Notes: a model not told the origin generated them from the letters alone. A DNA stretch of 50,407 bases from JAIQFL01 sp035295745 (GCA_035295745.1 DATGIL010000104.1:1-50407), one strand, 5' to 3'. Shown: positions 33,252-42,939, numbered from the stretch's first letter. Numbers and translations: made by a program.

Positions 33252-34858
33252 AGGAAATGTTGGATGTTGCCATAGTCGGAGGTGGTGTCTCGGGAGTCTA
33301 TGCCGCGTGGCGTCTCCTTACCAAGGGTGAACGGAAAAAGGTAACCGTATTCGAGGGCGGCGACCATATCGGCGGCCGGCTTCTCTCCGCGAAACCGCCC
33401 TTCATCGACAACATGAAAGCCGAACTGGGCGGCATGCGAATCCTGCCGGCTGTTCAACCGCGAATCACGAAACTCATCGCCACGCTGAATCATGGTGCCA
33501 AGACGGCAGACCGGATTGAGACGTACCCCTTCCCGGTGGATCAACCCGTCAACATTTCCTATCTGCGCGGCACGCACCTGCGCCTCTCGGATTTCACGGA
33601 GCACCCGCGCAAAGTTCCTTACCATCTGACATTCCAGGAATTCGGCCAAACCGCCGGGTCGCTGGTGGTCAATGCCATCGCACAGATCCTGCCCGGCATC
33701 ACCAATCCCAAGCTGACGGACGCCGAACGGCGCGCCATGACGCAATCTGCCAGCTTCGATGGCGAGCCCCTCTACAGGCAAGGCTTTTGGCAATTGCTGA
33801 TGCGGGTGATGAGCGGAGAGGCATATCAATTGGGCATCGCGGCCGGCGGCTACGAAACCACGCTCAGCAACTGGAATGCGGCGGACGCGATACCGTGGTT
33901 CCTCTCCGACTTTGGCGTATCGCCAGTTTATGAGGGCTTCCGGCAGGGGTTTCAGCAGGTCCCGCTGACGCTGGCGAAGCGCGTTACAGCGGCTGGCGGA
34001 GAGGTGCTGACCGGAAAGACGTTGCTGGGCTTCGACCAGATCTCGGGCGGCGTGGAGTTGCATTTCCGCGATGGAGAAGCGGTGCGAGCGCAACACCTGA
34101 TCCTCGCGATGCCGCGGCGTGCGCTCGATCTGTTGGCGCCGAGTAGTCCACTGCTGCGCGAGGATCACGTCTCAACTCTGGTTCGCAGCGTCACGCCGCG
34201 TCCGCTGTTCAAAGTCTTTACCACGTACAAAGAGCCATGGTGGCTGCCTGCGGGCGTGCAGGCGGGACGAACCACGACCGATTTGCCCGTGCGCCAGACC
34301 TACTACTGGCCGAAGGACGACGGCAAGCCCGCGGTGAGCGGCCGTGCGATGCTGATGGCCAGCTATGACGATGGATTGAACATCGGCTTCTGGGACGGCT
34401 TTCGGCCCAAGCACGGCATCCGGTGGCGCGCCGCTGGGGAAACGGTGCCGCTGGAGTGGTTCGTGCCGGCGGGCAAGGACCCCGACGCGGATTGCAAGGA
34501 GTGGTACGAGAACAAGGCGCCAGCGGCAATGGTGGCCGAGATCCAACGCCAGATTGCGGTAATCCATGGCTTGAAATACGTGCCCAAAGTGGAAGATGCC
34601 AGCTTTAAAGATTGGGGCGACGACCCGTTTGGCGGCGGCTGGAATTCCTGGAACATCGGGGTGCGCAGTCCGGTGGTAAAGATGAATATTCTCAAGCCCG
34701 CCGAGGCGCCTGTATACATCTGTGGAGAGGCCTACTCGGACGCACAAGGCTGGGTGGAGGGCGCACTGCAGACAGCCGACTTGATGCTCGAAAAGTGGTT
34801 CGAGGTCCCAGTGCTGTCGCAGGAAGGACGTTCGGCCCGCGAGGCGGCAAAGGCCTAA
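33245..34858 (+). CDS. FAD-dependent amine oxidase (L-amino-acid oxidase-like)
   Basis: 537 residues, cytoplasmic. The FAD-binding GxGxxG is VAIVGGGVSGVYAAW near residues 9-22, followed by the GGDHIGGRL flavin-contacting loop and ELGGMRI. The C-terminal flavin motif is YICGEAYSDAQGWVEGALQTADLML near residues 488-512. The arrangement matches flavin monoamine oxidases and bacterial L-amino-acid oxidases; the substrate is unknown. Its stop overlaps the stop of the convergent M28 gene by 4 bp. The start is discussed with the palindrome feature; a second ATG at 33257 would lose four residues. Confidence 0.9.
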   Translation: MSEEMLDVAIVGGGVSGVYAAWRLLTKGERKKVTVFEGGDHIGGRLLSAKPPFIDNMKAELGGMRILPAVQPRITKLIATLNHGAKTADRIETYPFPVDQPVNISYLRGTHLRLSDFTEHPRKVPYHLTFQEFGQTAGSLVVNAIAQILPGITNPKLTDAERRAMTQSASFDGEPLYRQGFWQLLMRVMSGEAYQLGIAAGGYETTLSNWNAADAIPWFLSDFGVSPVYEGFRQGFQQVPLTLAKRVTAAGGEVLTGKTLLGFDQISGGVELHFRDGEAVRAQHLILAMPRRALDLLAPSSPLLREDHVSTLVRSVTPRPLFKVFTTYKEPWWLPAGVQAGRTTTDLPVRQTYYWPKDDGKPAVSGRAMLMASYDDGLNIGFWDGFRPKHGIRWRAAGETVPLEWFVPAGKDPDADCKEWYENKAPAAMVAEIQRQIAVIHGLKYVPKVEDASFKDWGDDPFGGGWNSWNIGVRSPVVKMNILKPAEAPVYICGEAYSDAQGWVEGALQTADLMLEKWFEVPVLSQEGRSAREAAKA

Positions 34859-35724
34859 CGCAACTTCTCGATATCTTTGAGCGCTGCAGTCACCACATCG
34901 CCGACAACCTGGAAGCTGTGCGCCGAGAGTTTGTCCATGGTGTCTTGCGGTGTGTGCCATGGCTCATAATCCAGATCGATTACGTCAACGGCGTTGACAC
35001 CCAGGCGCACGAAGGGGATGTGGTCGTCCTCGGTGGGAGACGGGTCGTGCTGAAAATACTTGCTGTACCCGGTGCGATAGGCGGCGTCCCAGATCAATTG
35101 CCGCAACGACTGCGATGAGTTGGTATCGTTGAGAAGATCGAGGTTCTTGTCGCCGATCATGTCGATGTTGACGAGGGCCTTGATGCGTCCCAGGAAGTTT
35201 TCTTTGGACCACTTCTCGGCAAGGTGACGGCTGCCATAGACGCTATCGGTGTCGGTCCATTCCCTGAAGGCCTCTTCGCCATCGAACCAGACCAGGTAGA
35301 TGTCATCCGCGTGCGACTGACCATCGATGACGCTCGCCATTTCGAGCAGAAAACCGGTGGAGGAGCCGCCGTCGTCTGCGCCGACGAAATTCGGGAGCAA
35401 CTTGGTGTCGTAATGGCCGGTGAGGACGATGGCGCGGCCGGAGGTGCCCGGAAACCGGGCAATGATATTCTTCATGGCGACCGGCCCATTGGGAGTGACG
35501 GCGGTGAAATCGTCCTGCTGCACCTCGCAGTGCCGCGATTTGAGCTGCGCCAGGAGATAAGCTTGCAACTTGTGGATGGCCGGGGAGGCAGGCGGCCGGG
35601 GCCCGAAAGCGACCACTCTTCGCGTGATCTCCAGTGCCTCCTTGCCGTCGAACTCTTTGGCGGATATCGTGCCAGCCATGAGAGTCAGCAGAAGGAAAGC
35701 AGCAGGAACAGCTCTTGGTCGCAT
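34855..35724 (-). CDS. Exported M28-family glutaminyl-peptide cyclotransferase-like protein
   Basis: 289 residues with a signal peptide (ending near SAKE, residue 24). The M28 fold shows GHYDTK (His104, Asp106), GADDGGSS (Asp117/118), the glutaminyl-cyclase signature WFDGEEAFREWTDTDSVYGSRHLAEKW (Glu150/151), NIDMIG (Asp189), TEDDHIPFVRLGV (Asp233/234) and EPWHTPQD (Trp256, His257). Aspartates, glutamates, Trp and His thus match the zinc and active-site set known for animal glutaminyl cyclases, which form N-terminal pyroglutamate, so cyclase activity is favoured over aminopeptidase. Location is periplasmic. It is convergent with the FAD oxidase by 4 bp, and its upstream side is the third repeat cluster. 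Confidence 0.85.
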   Translation of the reverse strand: MRPRAVPAAFLLLTLMAGTISAKEFDGKEALEITRRVVAFGPRPPASPAIHKLQAYLLAQLKSRHCEVQQDDFTAVTPNGPVAMKNIIARFPGTSGRAIVLTGHYDTKLLPNFVGADDGGSSTGFLLEMASVIDGQSHADDIYLVWFDGEEAFREWTDTDSVYGSRHLAEKWSKENFLGRIKALVNIDMIGDKNLDLLNDTNSSQSLRQLIWDAAYRTGYSKYFQHDPSPTEDDHIPFVRLGVNAVDVIDLDYEPWHTPQDTMDKLSAHSFQVVGDVVTAALKDIEKLR

Positions 35725-35767
35725 ATATCTTCAGAGTACGGCTTTGATTTCGTACACCGGAATCTGA

Positions 35768-35870
35768 TTTGCCAGTCTTGAGGGAGGTCGCGGCTCGTTG
35801 CGAGCCGCGCGCGTAAGCAAGCGATGCCCGATCGCCCGAAAATCACTCCCTTACGGTCGTGGCTCGCCAA
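35768..35870. repeat. Dispersed REP-like repeat, fourth site
   Basis: A single well-preserved unit: GCTCGTTGCGAGCCGCGCGC, TAAGCAAGCGATG (35814-35826), then CCCGATCGCCCGAAAATCAC and CTTACGGTCGTGGCTCG. It matches the second unit at 124-380 and lies upstream of the M28 gene and the ABM gene. Confidence 0.8.
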
Positions 35871-35949
35871 CAACACGAGAAGGCGCGAATGGGCACTTTT
35901 CTTGCCCAAACCCGGCGCGAGCAAACCCGGCCTACAATCAGAGGAGCTT

Positions 35950-36255
35950 ATGCTCATCATCCAAGTTCACATCCAAGTCAAAGCGGAACACGTCGAGGAG
36001 TTCAAGGCCGCCACGATCCTCAATGCCACCAATAGCATCCAGGAGCCCGGGATCGCGCGGTTCGATTTCCTCCAGCATGAGAATGACCCGACGCGCTTCG
36101 AACTCATCGAGGTCTATCGCGACGCCGAAGCCAGTCTCAAACATAAAGAGACGGCGCACTACCTGGCGTGGGCCGAGAAGGTTGCGACCTGGTTTGCCTC
36201 CGAGCGTACACGATCGCGCTTCGTCAGCGTCTTCCCGGCCGATCAGGATTGGTAA
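35950..36255 (+). CDS. Antibiotic biosynthesis monooxygenase (ABM/LsrG-like) domain protein
   Basis: 101 residues, one small ferredoxin-like domain with the ABM pattern: MLIIQVHIQVKAEHVEEFKAAT, NSIQEPGIARFDFLQHENDPTRFELIEVYRDAEA, then HKETAHYLAWAEKV. AGAGGAG precedes the ATG closely (spacing 3 to 5 nt). The frame opens earlier at 35824, but that stretch is repeat sequence. It is followed 6 nt later by an iron-type alcohol dehydrogenase gene, and this pairing is common in bacteria. The role may be quinone or aromatic monooxygenation or simply binding; it dimerises in relatives. Confidence 0.88.
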   Translation: MLIIQVHIQVKAEHVEEFKAATILNATNSIQEPGIARFDFLQHENDPTRFELIEVYRDAEASLKHKETAHYLAWAEKVATWFASERTRSRFVSVFPADQDW

Positions 36256-36261
36256 CGCCGC

Positions 36262-37416
36262 ATGCGCTTCGAATTCGCCACCGCGACGCGGATCCTGTTC
36301 GGCGAAGGCTTGGCGCGAGAACTTCCGGCCGTCGCATCGGCCATGGGCAAGCGCGCGCTGGTGGTCACGGGCGCCAATCCAGGCCGCTCGGAATCGGTTG
36401 TCGCAAGCTTGCGAGCTGCCGGAGTCGCTTGCGTGCCGATCGCGGTGAAGGGCGAGCCCACCGTCGATCTGATTCGCACCGGGGCCGAATTCGCGCGCGA
36501 GGAACAGTGCGACATGGTGATCGCGATCGGCGGAGGAAGTGCAATCGATGCCGGCAAAGCGCTGGCAGCGATGATCGCGAATCCCGGCGATCCGCTGGAC
36601 TACCTGGAAGTCATCGGGCGCGGGCAGCCACTGACGCGTCCTTCTACTCCCTTCATCGCAATCCCGACCACCGCCGGCACCGGCTCCGAGGTGACACGCA
36701 ACGCCGTGCTCGGGTCTCCCGAGCATCGCGTCAAGGCCAGCCTGCGCAGCGCCTCCATGCTGCCGAAAGTGGCGCTGATCGATCCCGAACTCACCTTCGA
36801 TCTTCCGCAATCCGTCACTGCCTCGACGGGCTTGGATGCCCTGACACAAGTGATCGAGCCGTACCTCTCAGTGCGCGCGAATCCGATGACCGACCTGTTC
36901 TGCCGCGAGGGAATTCGCTGCGCGGCGGCCGCGCTCCCGAAGGTTTGGGAGAACCCGCATAATCGTGAGGCGCGAGCGGAAATGTCGTGGGCCAGCCTGC
37001 TGGGCGGACTGGCGCTCGCGAATGCCGGTCTGGGCGCGGTGCACGGCTTCGCGGCTCCAGTGGGCGGGATGTTTCCAGCGCCGCACGGCGCCATCTGCGC
37101 CGCGGTACTGCCGCATGCGTTTGCGATCAACCTTCGCGCCCTCAGGACGCGGGCGCCCGGTAGCCAGGCGCTCGGACGATGTGAAGAGGTCGCACTGCTG
37201 CTCACGGGCCGCCCGCAAGCCACGGCCGAAGACGGGGTGAAGTGGATTGAGCAACTCTGCCGAAGGCTGGAAATCCCGCCGCTGCGGACGTACGGCGTGA
37301 GCGACGAGGACATTCCGGTACTAGTGGAAAAGGCATCGAAGGCCAGCAGCATGAAGGGCAACCCCATTCCGCTGGACGATGGCGAGTTGCGCGAGATCAT
37401 TGCTGCCGCGATCTGA
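36262..37416 (+). CDS. Iron-containing alcohol dehydrogenase
   Basis: 384 residues. N-terminal NAD(P)-binding fold: TRILFGEGLARELP, VVTGANPGRSE, VIAIGGGSAIDAGKALAA. The metal-binding region follows: TTAGTGSEVTRNAVLG, ASTGLDALTQVIEPYLS (Asp and Glu), and the paired His in GAVHGFAAPVGGMFPAPHGAICA. Related enzymes include maleylacetate reductases and 1,3-propanediol dehydrogenases. It lies 6 nt after the ABM-domain gene, so both are probably co-transcribed and act on one substrate, perhaps an aromatic intermediate; that link is inference. Confidence 0.93.
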   Translation: MRFEFATATRILFGEGLARELPAVASAMGKRALVVTGANPGRSESVVASLRAAGVACVPIAVKGEPTVDLIRTGAEFAREEQCDMVIAIGGGSAIDAGKALAAMIANPGDPLDYLEVIGRGQPLTRPSTPFIAIPTTAGTGSEVTRNAVLGSPEHRVKASLRSASMLPKVALIDPELTFDLPQSVTASTGLDALTQVIEPYLSVRANPMTDLFCREGIRCAAAALPKVWENPHNREARAEMSWASLLGGLALANAGLGAVHGFAAPVGGMFPAPHGAICAAVLPHAFAINLRALRTRAPGSQALGRCEEVALLLTGRPQATAEDGVKWIEQLCRRLEIPPLRTYGVSDEDIPVLVEKASKASSMKGNPIPLDDGELREIIAAAI

Positions 37417-37422
37417 CCGGCG

Positions 37423-38223
37423 TCAGGAGCCGTCATCGAGAAAAAGATTGTAGGCCCCACAGGAAGGGCATCGATATGGCTGGAATTTGCGCAGTCCCGG
37501 TGGAACGGCGCCGGTCTTACGCAGAAACGCCGCCGGGGCCGCCGATCCGCATCGCACACAGACGTTGATCCACGCGTCGAGCGTCGTGGGCAACTCTACG
37601 GCGCCAAAGTAGAAGGCCCATCCGTAGTGGCTGAGGCGCGTGTGCCATCGCCGGTCGATGCGCCGCAAGCACCACATCAGGATTGCCAGGAACCGCTCGT
37701 TTCCAAAACCGAAGAGAATGCTCTTGATCTGCGGGCGCCCGTTCAGGTTGCGAGAATTCAGAAATGCCAGCGAGCTGTAGAGTACACGGGAACTGCGCAT
37801 GGACAATCCGGTGAGGCGCTCCACCAGGTTCGTGACGTCGCCCGGTGCGCGAAAGGCGTTGACGTGCCCGCCGCCGCGGCCCATCCACCGGTAGATGCGG
37901 TCCGAGAGAGTGCCTGCGTCCGGAACCGCGATGTACAAGGCACCGTCGGGCCGCATGACACGCCCGATCTCGCAAACCGTCTGCTCCAATTCGGGAAAGT
38001 GCTCCAGGCTGTGGTTACTGATCACCAGGTCGAACGCATGGGCTGCGAATGGCATGCGCGCCGCGTCGGCCGCTACGTACCAGCCGGTACCCCGTGCCGG
38101 CAGGATCTCCAGATCGAGCCGCACAATGCACAGATCTTCCCGGTCGGTGTGGAAGCTTCCGGTGCGCGCCCCGAGGTCGAGGACACGCGCGCCGGGGGGC
38201 AGATTCTTGACGAGGTCGAGCAT
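37423..38223 (-). CDS. Class I SAM-dependent methyltransferase with C-terminal zinc ribbon
   Basis: 266 residues. The SAM fold is visible: motif I GARVLDLGARTGSF near residues 11-24, AADAARMPFAAHAFDLVISNHSLEHFPE, and MRPDGALYIAVPD. The last 55 residues hold CVRCGS and CPSCGAYN, two CxxC pairs spaced as in a zinc ribbon, which is unusual on a generic methyltransferase and suggests binding to a nucleic acid or protein. Its start lies only 74 bp from the divergent TlpA-like gene. The substrate is unknown. Confidence 0.85.
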   Translation of the reverse strand: MLDLVKNLPPGARVLDLGARTGSFHTDREDLCIVRLDLEILPARGTGWYVAADAARMPFAAHAFDLVISNHSLEHFPELEQTVCEIGRVMRPDGALYIAVPDAGTLSDRIYRWMGRGGGHVNAFRAPGDVTNLVERLTGLSMRSSRVLYSSLAFLNSRNLNGRPQIKSILFGFGNERFLAILMWCLRRIDRRWHTRLSHYGWAFYFGAVELPTTLDAWINVCVRCGSAAPAAFLRKTGAVPPGLRKFQPYRCPSCGAYNLFLDDGS

Positions 38224-38244
38224 CTACAATACGAAGGTCCCACA

Positions 38245-38273
38245 TTGACAGGCCAAAGTTAACACCATATACT
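38245..38273 (+). promoter_or_regulatory. Strong sigma-70-type promoter of the TlpA-like gene
   Basis: TTGACA (38245-38250), 17-bp spacer, TATACT (38268-38273). This is the best promoter match in the window. The expected transcription start is near 38280, giving a leader of about 18 nt that contains GAGGTGAT, an almost perfect Shine-Dalgarno match, 8 nt before the ATG at 38298. It also lies in the upstream region of the divergent methyltransferase. Confidence 0.85.
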
Positions 38274-38297
38274 CGATAGAGAATGAGGTGATTAGAG

Positions 38298-39484
<1,187 letters not shown>

Positions 39485-39497
<13 letters not shown>

Positions 39498-40636
39498 TCC
39501 ACGGCGGCTTCGGCAAGAATCTCGGCCAACTGCACGACGGAGTGGAAATCCACCCATTCGACATCGGAATGCGCTCCGGCACCCGCCGCGCCGCAGACTA
39601 CCGTTTCGACGCCCGCTTCCTGGAGTAGCGCGGCGTCCATCCAGGGAGTATCACCGATATGTCTCGGCTCCGTACCTCGGACCTTGGCGGCGGCGCGATC
39701 CACGGCCTGTACTATCGCCGCATTGGCTGGCACTTCGAAAGGATTCCTCACGAAGAAGGGACGGACCGTAGCGTGAAAGTCGCGATCTTCGGCACTTAAC
39801 GCATCCACAATCGCCTGGATCTCGCCGACCGCCTGACCCTCCGTCTCACCGGGAATCGTGCGGCGCTCGATTTCGACCACCGAAGACGCGGCGTAAGTGC
39901 TGAGTCCGCTGCCTCCCCGCAGAGTAGCCGCGTGCAGCGATGGCGGACCGACCAGCGGATGCGGCGGACGCGAACGCAGATCGCGTTCGAGTGCGCTGAG
40001 TCTGGCGAGAAACTGCCCGATCTTCATGTTGGCGTCGATACCCAGTTCGAACTTGCTGCCGTGTGCGGCCCGCCCCGTCACCGTCACCTCGATCCACAGG
40101 TATCCTTTGTGTGCGAGGCAAACTTCGAGCGCGGTTGGTTCGGTGACGATCGCCCCATCCACTTTTACGTGCCGGATGAGGTCGCTGGTGCCCAGGCTTC
40201 CGTACTCCTCGTCGGCAACCGCGGCAACTACGAGGTCGCCACGAAGTTGCGTTCCACTGTCAACGAGAGCCTTGGCCGCGGCCATGCCCGCGGCGAGACT
40301 GCCCTTCATGTCGAATGAGCCCCGTCCGTGGACGCGTCCGTCGCGGAGCGCGCCCGAGAATGGCTCCGCCATGCCCGGGACGTCGACTGTATCGCAATGG
40401 GCATTGAACATCAGGCTTCGGCCGCCGCCCGTGCCGTGCAGGCGCCCCAGCACGCTGGTGCGCCCGGGTTCGGGCTCGAGGATCTCGGTTTCGAGTCCGA
40501 TGGATCGGAGAGAGGACGAAATGAAAGCTGCGATTTCGCGCTCTCCAGGAGCGCCGGAGGAGAGTGTAGGATTGATGGAATTGATTTGGACGAGGCGAAC
40601 GAGTGTGTCGCGAGTGTAGTCGTGATCGATTTTCAT
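39485..40636 (-). CDS. M20 family metallopeptidase/deacylase (ArgE/DapE-like)
   Basis: 383 residues from the ATG at 40636; the longer frame begins with TTG at 40657. Metal site: MFNAHCDTVDVPG, then MKGSLAAGMAAAKAL, the catalytic Glu in AVADEEYGSLGTSD, and a later HIGDTPWMDAALLQEAG. The dimerisation insert is SKFELGIDANMKIGQFLARL. The family deacylates amino-acid derivatives or cleaves dipeptides; whether it is ArgE, DapE or another member cannot be settled here. No signal peptide, so cytoplasmic. It overlaps the convergent TlpA-like gene by 13 bp. Confidence 0.92.
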
Positions 40637-40675
40637 CGGCTTGCCATCAGGCGGCAAGCTAAAGCTTACCTCACC

Positions 40676-41443
40676 TCAGTGTGTGGTCAGTGCATTCGGC
40701 TCGCGCTTTTTGAAGAGCTTCCGCTTGATGTCGGGGTAGAACTCTTTGAGCACGTTCGAAAATGCATCCGTCGCAACCTGGATTGCGAGCTTCGAGACGT
40801 TGTCGGAAACGTCGCGGCTATCCTTGTAGTACAAATTGCTGAGGCCTACCGCGAAAGCGTTGCCGCCCCATTCCGGCACATTGAAGGTGCGATGGCCCGA
40901 GTCTGTGCGACAGATCAGAATCTGCGATAACGCGGAGCCCAGGCGGGATTTCTTCGAGCCGTCTCCCTTGCGGAAATAGCGGGGGTCCTCATGCAACAGA
41001 CTTGGCACGATGCCTTCGGTCATCATGTTACCGACCACCTGGTCGGCATATGCCGTGACAAAACGCTTTCCGTAGCCAGACATGCCTTGGCCGAACGAGG
41101 GGTTCTGGTCACGAAGCTGTGACAATGCGGCGAATAATCCCGCAGTTGGGTAGACGGGATAATCGAACGAGTCCTTAGCCGCAATCGTCATCTTGCGCTT
41201 TGCGGTGATCGGCTCGAACGGTATGGCACTCTCTGTGGTCCGATTGTTGGGAATGACGCCGAACATGCGCTTGTCTTCGACTGGCACGGCGGGGTTAGAG
41301 GGCTGCACTACTTCGGAGGAGGAAGGCGTCGCCTCGGGAGTGGTGGTGCCGGACGGTGCAGGGTTCTGCGGCGCCGCTGGTTGCGCCATGGCACAAAGCC
41401 CACAGAACAGAACCAAGGCGAAACTGCGGTGCGACAATCGCAT
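40676..41443 (-). CDS. Exported protein, paralogue of the 32570-33187 product
   Basis: 255 residues with a signal peptide (MRLSHRSFALVLFCGLCAMAQ). A Pro/Thr/Ser-rich linker (residues about 22-50) leads to a globular part with SGYGKRFVTAYADQV, LLHEDPRYFRK, LICRTDSG, a glycine/aromatic stretch and the basic end YPDIKRKLFKKRE. It aligns in order with the protein at 32570-33187, so the window has two members of one exported family of unknown function. Its start is 199 bp upstream of rplA on the opposite strand, so the intergene must serve both. Family function unknown. Confidence 0.85.
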   Translation of the reverse strand: MRLSHRSFALVLFCGLCAMAQPAAPQNPAPSGTTTPEATPSSSEVVQPSNPAVPVEDKRMFGVIPNNRTTESAIPFEPITAKRKMTIAAKDSFDYPVYPTAGLFAALSQLRDQNPSFGQGMSGYGKRFVTAYADQVVGNMMTEGIVPSLLHEDPRYFRKGDGSKKSRLGSALSQILICRTDSGHRTFNVPEWGGNAFAVGLSNLYYKDSRDVSDNVSKLAIQVATDAFSNVLKEFYPDIKRKLFKKREPNALTTH

Positions 41444-41535
41444 GAAAACTTGGATGATAGATTGGCCCTGGCGGTTACAGCCAGGATGTAACTATTCGGA
41501 GCCATCGCTTCGCCACGATTGTTTCCAAATCAAAG

Positions 41536-41565
41536 TAGACACCACTTGGCGCGGTCTGGTACACT
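41536..41565 (+). promoter_or_regulatory. Predicted promoter of the rplA-rplJ-rplL cluster
   Basis: TAGACA (41536-41541), 18-bp spacer, TACACT (41560-41565). One mismatch in the -35 and two in the -10 against the sigma-70 consensus. The expected start near 41572 gives a leader of about 70 nt to rplA. This is the only good match in the 199-bp gap. Confidence 0.6.
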
Positions 41566-41571
41566 ACATTC

Positions 41572-41642
41572 TGTCCCTTTTGAAAGCTCAGTGGGAGGTT
41601 CGTCTGCCTGTTGGATGGACCGCTTGCACCAATGAGGAGTGA
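41572..41642 (+). promoter_or_regulatory. rplA leader, candidate L1 autoregulatory site
   Basis: About 70 nt. It contains GTGGGAGG (41591-41598) and GTCTGC (41602-41607) in that order, words that also stand in that order in the L1 stalk of E. coli 23S rRNA as I remember it. A small bulged stem TTGGATG/CACCAA precedes the ribosome site GAGGAG (41634-41639), which is 3 nt from the ATG. Ribosomal L1 commonly represses its own operon by binding an rRNA-like site in the leader, so feedback control here is plausible but unproven. Confidence 0.35.
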
Positions 41643-42353
41643 ATGGCACGCAAACCAGGAAAACAGTACGAATCTGCCCGCAAGCAGGTCGAATCCAAAG
41701 AATACCAACTTGAAGAGGCTGTACCCCTCGTAAAGAAAATCAAGTACGCCAAGTTCGATGAGACCGTAGAAGTCCACATGCGTCTCGGCGTCGATCCGAA
41801 ACACGCCGACCAGATGGTCCGTGGCACGGTTGTCTTACCGAACGGCCTTGGCAAATCAAAAACGGTTTTGGTAATTGCCAGCGGCGACAAACAACGCGAA
41901 GCTACTGAAGCAGGCGCCGATTTCGTGGGCGGAGAAGACATGGTGAACAAGATCCAGTCCGAAAGCTGGACTGCGTTCGACGCCATGATCGCCACACCCG
42001 ATATGATGCGCTCGGTCGGTAAGCTCGGCAAGATTCTCGGACCACGCGGCCTCATGCCGAACCCAAAGACTGGAACCGTGACTGTGGACGTTGCGAAAGC
42101 GGTCAAGGAAGTCAAGGCCGGTAAAGTGGAGTTCCGCGTCGATAAGACCGGCATCATCCATGCGCCGGTGGGCAAGGTCAGCTTCTCTGCCGAGAAACTC
42201 GTAGAGAACGCCTCCACTTTGATCACGGCGGTGATCAAGGCCAAACCAGCGGTGGCCAAAGGGAAATACGTGAGAAGCGCGACGATCTGCTCCACCATGG
42301 GGCCCGGCGTTGCGGTCGACACGACTCCATTCAGTGTGAAGGCGGCGGTCTAA
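41643..42353 (+). CDS. rplA: 50S ribosomal protein L1
   Basis: 236 residues, usual bacterial length. Landmarks: KKIKYAKFDETVEVHMRLGVDPKHADQ, VRGTVVLPNGLGK, LGKILGPRGLMPNPKTGTVT and KVEFRVDKTGIIHAPVGKVSF. L1 binds the mobile stalk of 23S rRNA at the ribosomal E site and, in many bacteria, its own messenger RNA. Here it is the first gene of the cluster; rplK, which normally precedes it, and nusG and secE are absent from this position. rplJ starts 19 nt after its stop. Confidence 0.98.
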   Translation: MARKPGKQYESARKQVESKEYQLEEAVPLVKKIKYAKFDETVEVHMRLGVDPKHADQMVRGTVVLPNGLGKSKTVLVIASGDKQREATEAGADFVGGEDMVNKIQSESWTAFDAMIATPDMMRSVGKLGKILGPRGLMPNPKTGTVTVDVAKAVKEVKAGKVEFRVDKTGIIHAPVGKVSFSAEKLVENASTLITAVIKAKPAVAKGKYVRSATICSTMGPGVAVDTTPFSVKAAV

Positions 42354-42372
42354 AGCCTGTCAAGGTGTTCCC

Positions 42373-42903
42373 ATGAAAAAGAAGGAAGACAAGAAGAAAG
42401 ACGTCGATGCTCTGCGCGAGGATTTCGCGCAGTTGAAGAACCTGTTTGTCACGGGCTACGAGAAGATGCGCGTGAGTCAGGACTTCGAACTGCGCAAGAT
42501 CGTGCGAGGCGCGGGCGGCAAGTACAGGGTCGTCAAGAACAACCTCGCCGAAATCGCATCCGAAGGCACGCCTTCCGAGCAGGTGCTGAAAGGCCTGAAG
42601 GGCATGACCTCCATGGCCTACACGAAGAGCGACCCGGTGGCTTTGGCGAAAGCTCTCACGGCGTACGCGAAGACCAATCCGGCCTTCACGTTCAAGGCCG
42701 GGATCGTGGAAGGCCGCGCGATCGATGTCAAGGCGATCAACGATTTGGCGGCGATGCCGCCCAAGGAAGCGATCTTTGCGAAATTGTTGTACCTGATCAA
42801 TGCTCCAGCGCAGCAACTGGTGACGGCCATGGGCGCCGTGGGCCGGAATCTGGCGGTGGTGGTGGATCAGGGCGTAAAAGAAAACAAGTTTCAGGCGGAA
42901 TAA
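42373..42903 (+). CDS. rplJ: 50S ribosomal protein L10
   Basis: 176 residues. The first residues are very basic and acidic (MKKKEDKKKDVDALREDFAQL), followed by the conserved L10 core (NLFVTGYEKMRVSQDFELRKIVR, YRVVKNNLAEIA) and a C-terminal helix PAQQLVTAMGAVGRNLAVVVDQ that binds L7/L12 dimers. Part of the GTPase-associated stalk. Only 19 nt separate it from rplA, so there is no room for a separate L10 leader, and control must come from upstream or from coupling. Confidence 0.97.
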   Translation: MKKKEDKKKDVDALREDFAQLKNLFVTGYEKMRVSQDFELRKIVRGAGGKYRVVKNNLAEIASEGTPSEQVLKGLKGMTSMAYTKSDPVALAKALTAYAKTNPAFTFKAGIVEGRAIDVKAINDLAAMPPKEAIFAKLLYLINAPAQQLVTAMGAVGRNLAVVVDQGVKENKFQAE

Positions 42904-42939
42904 CGCCGGCGATTTTTTTGATTATCAAGGAGTTTGAAA

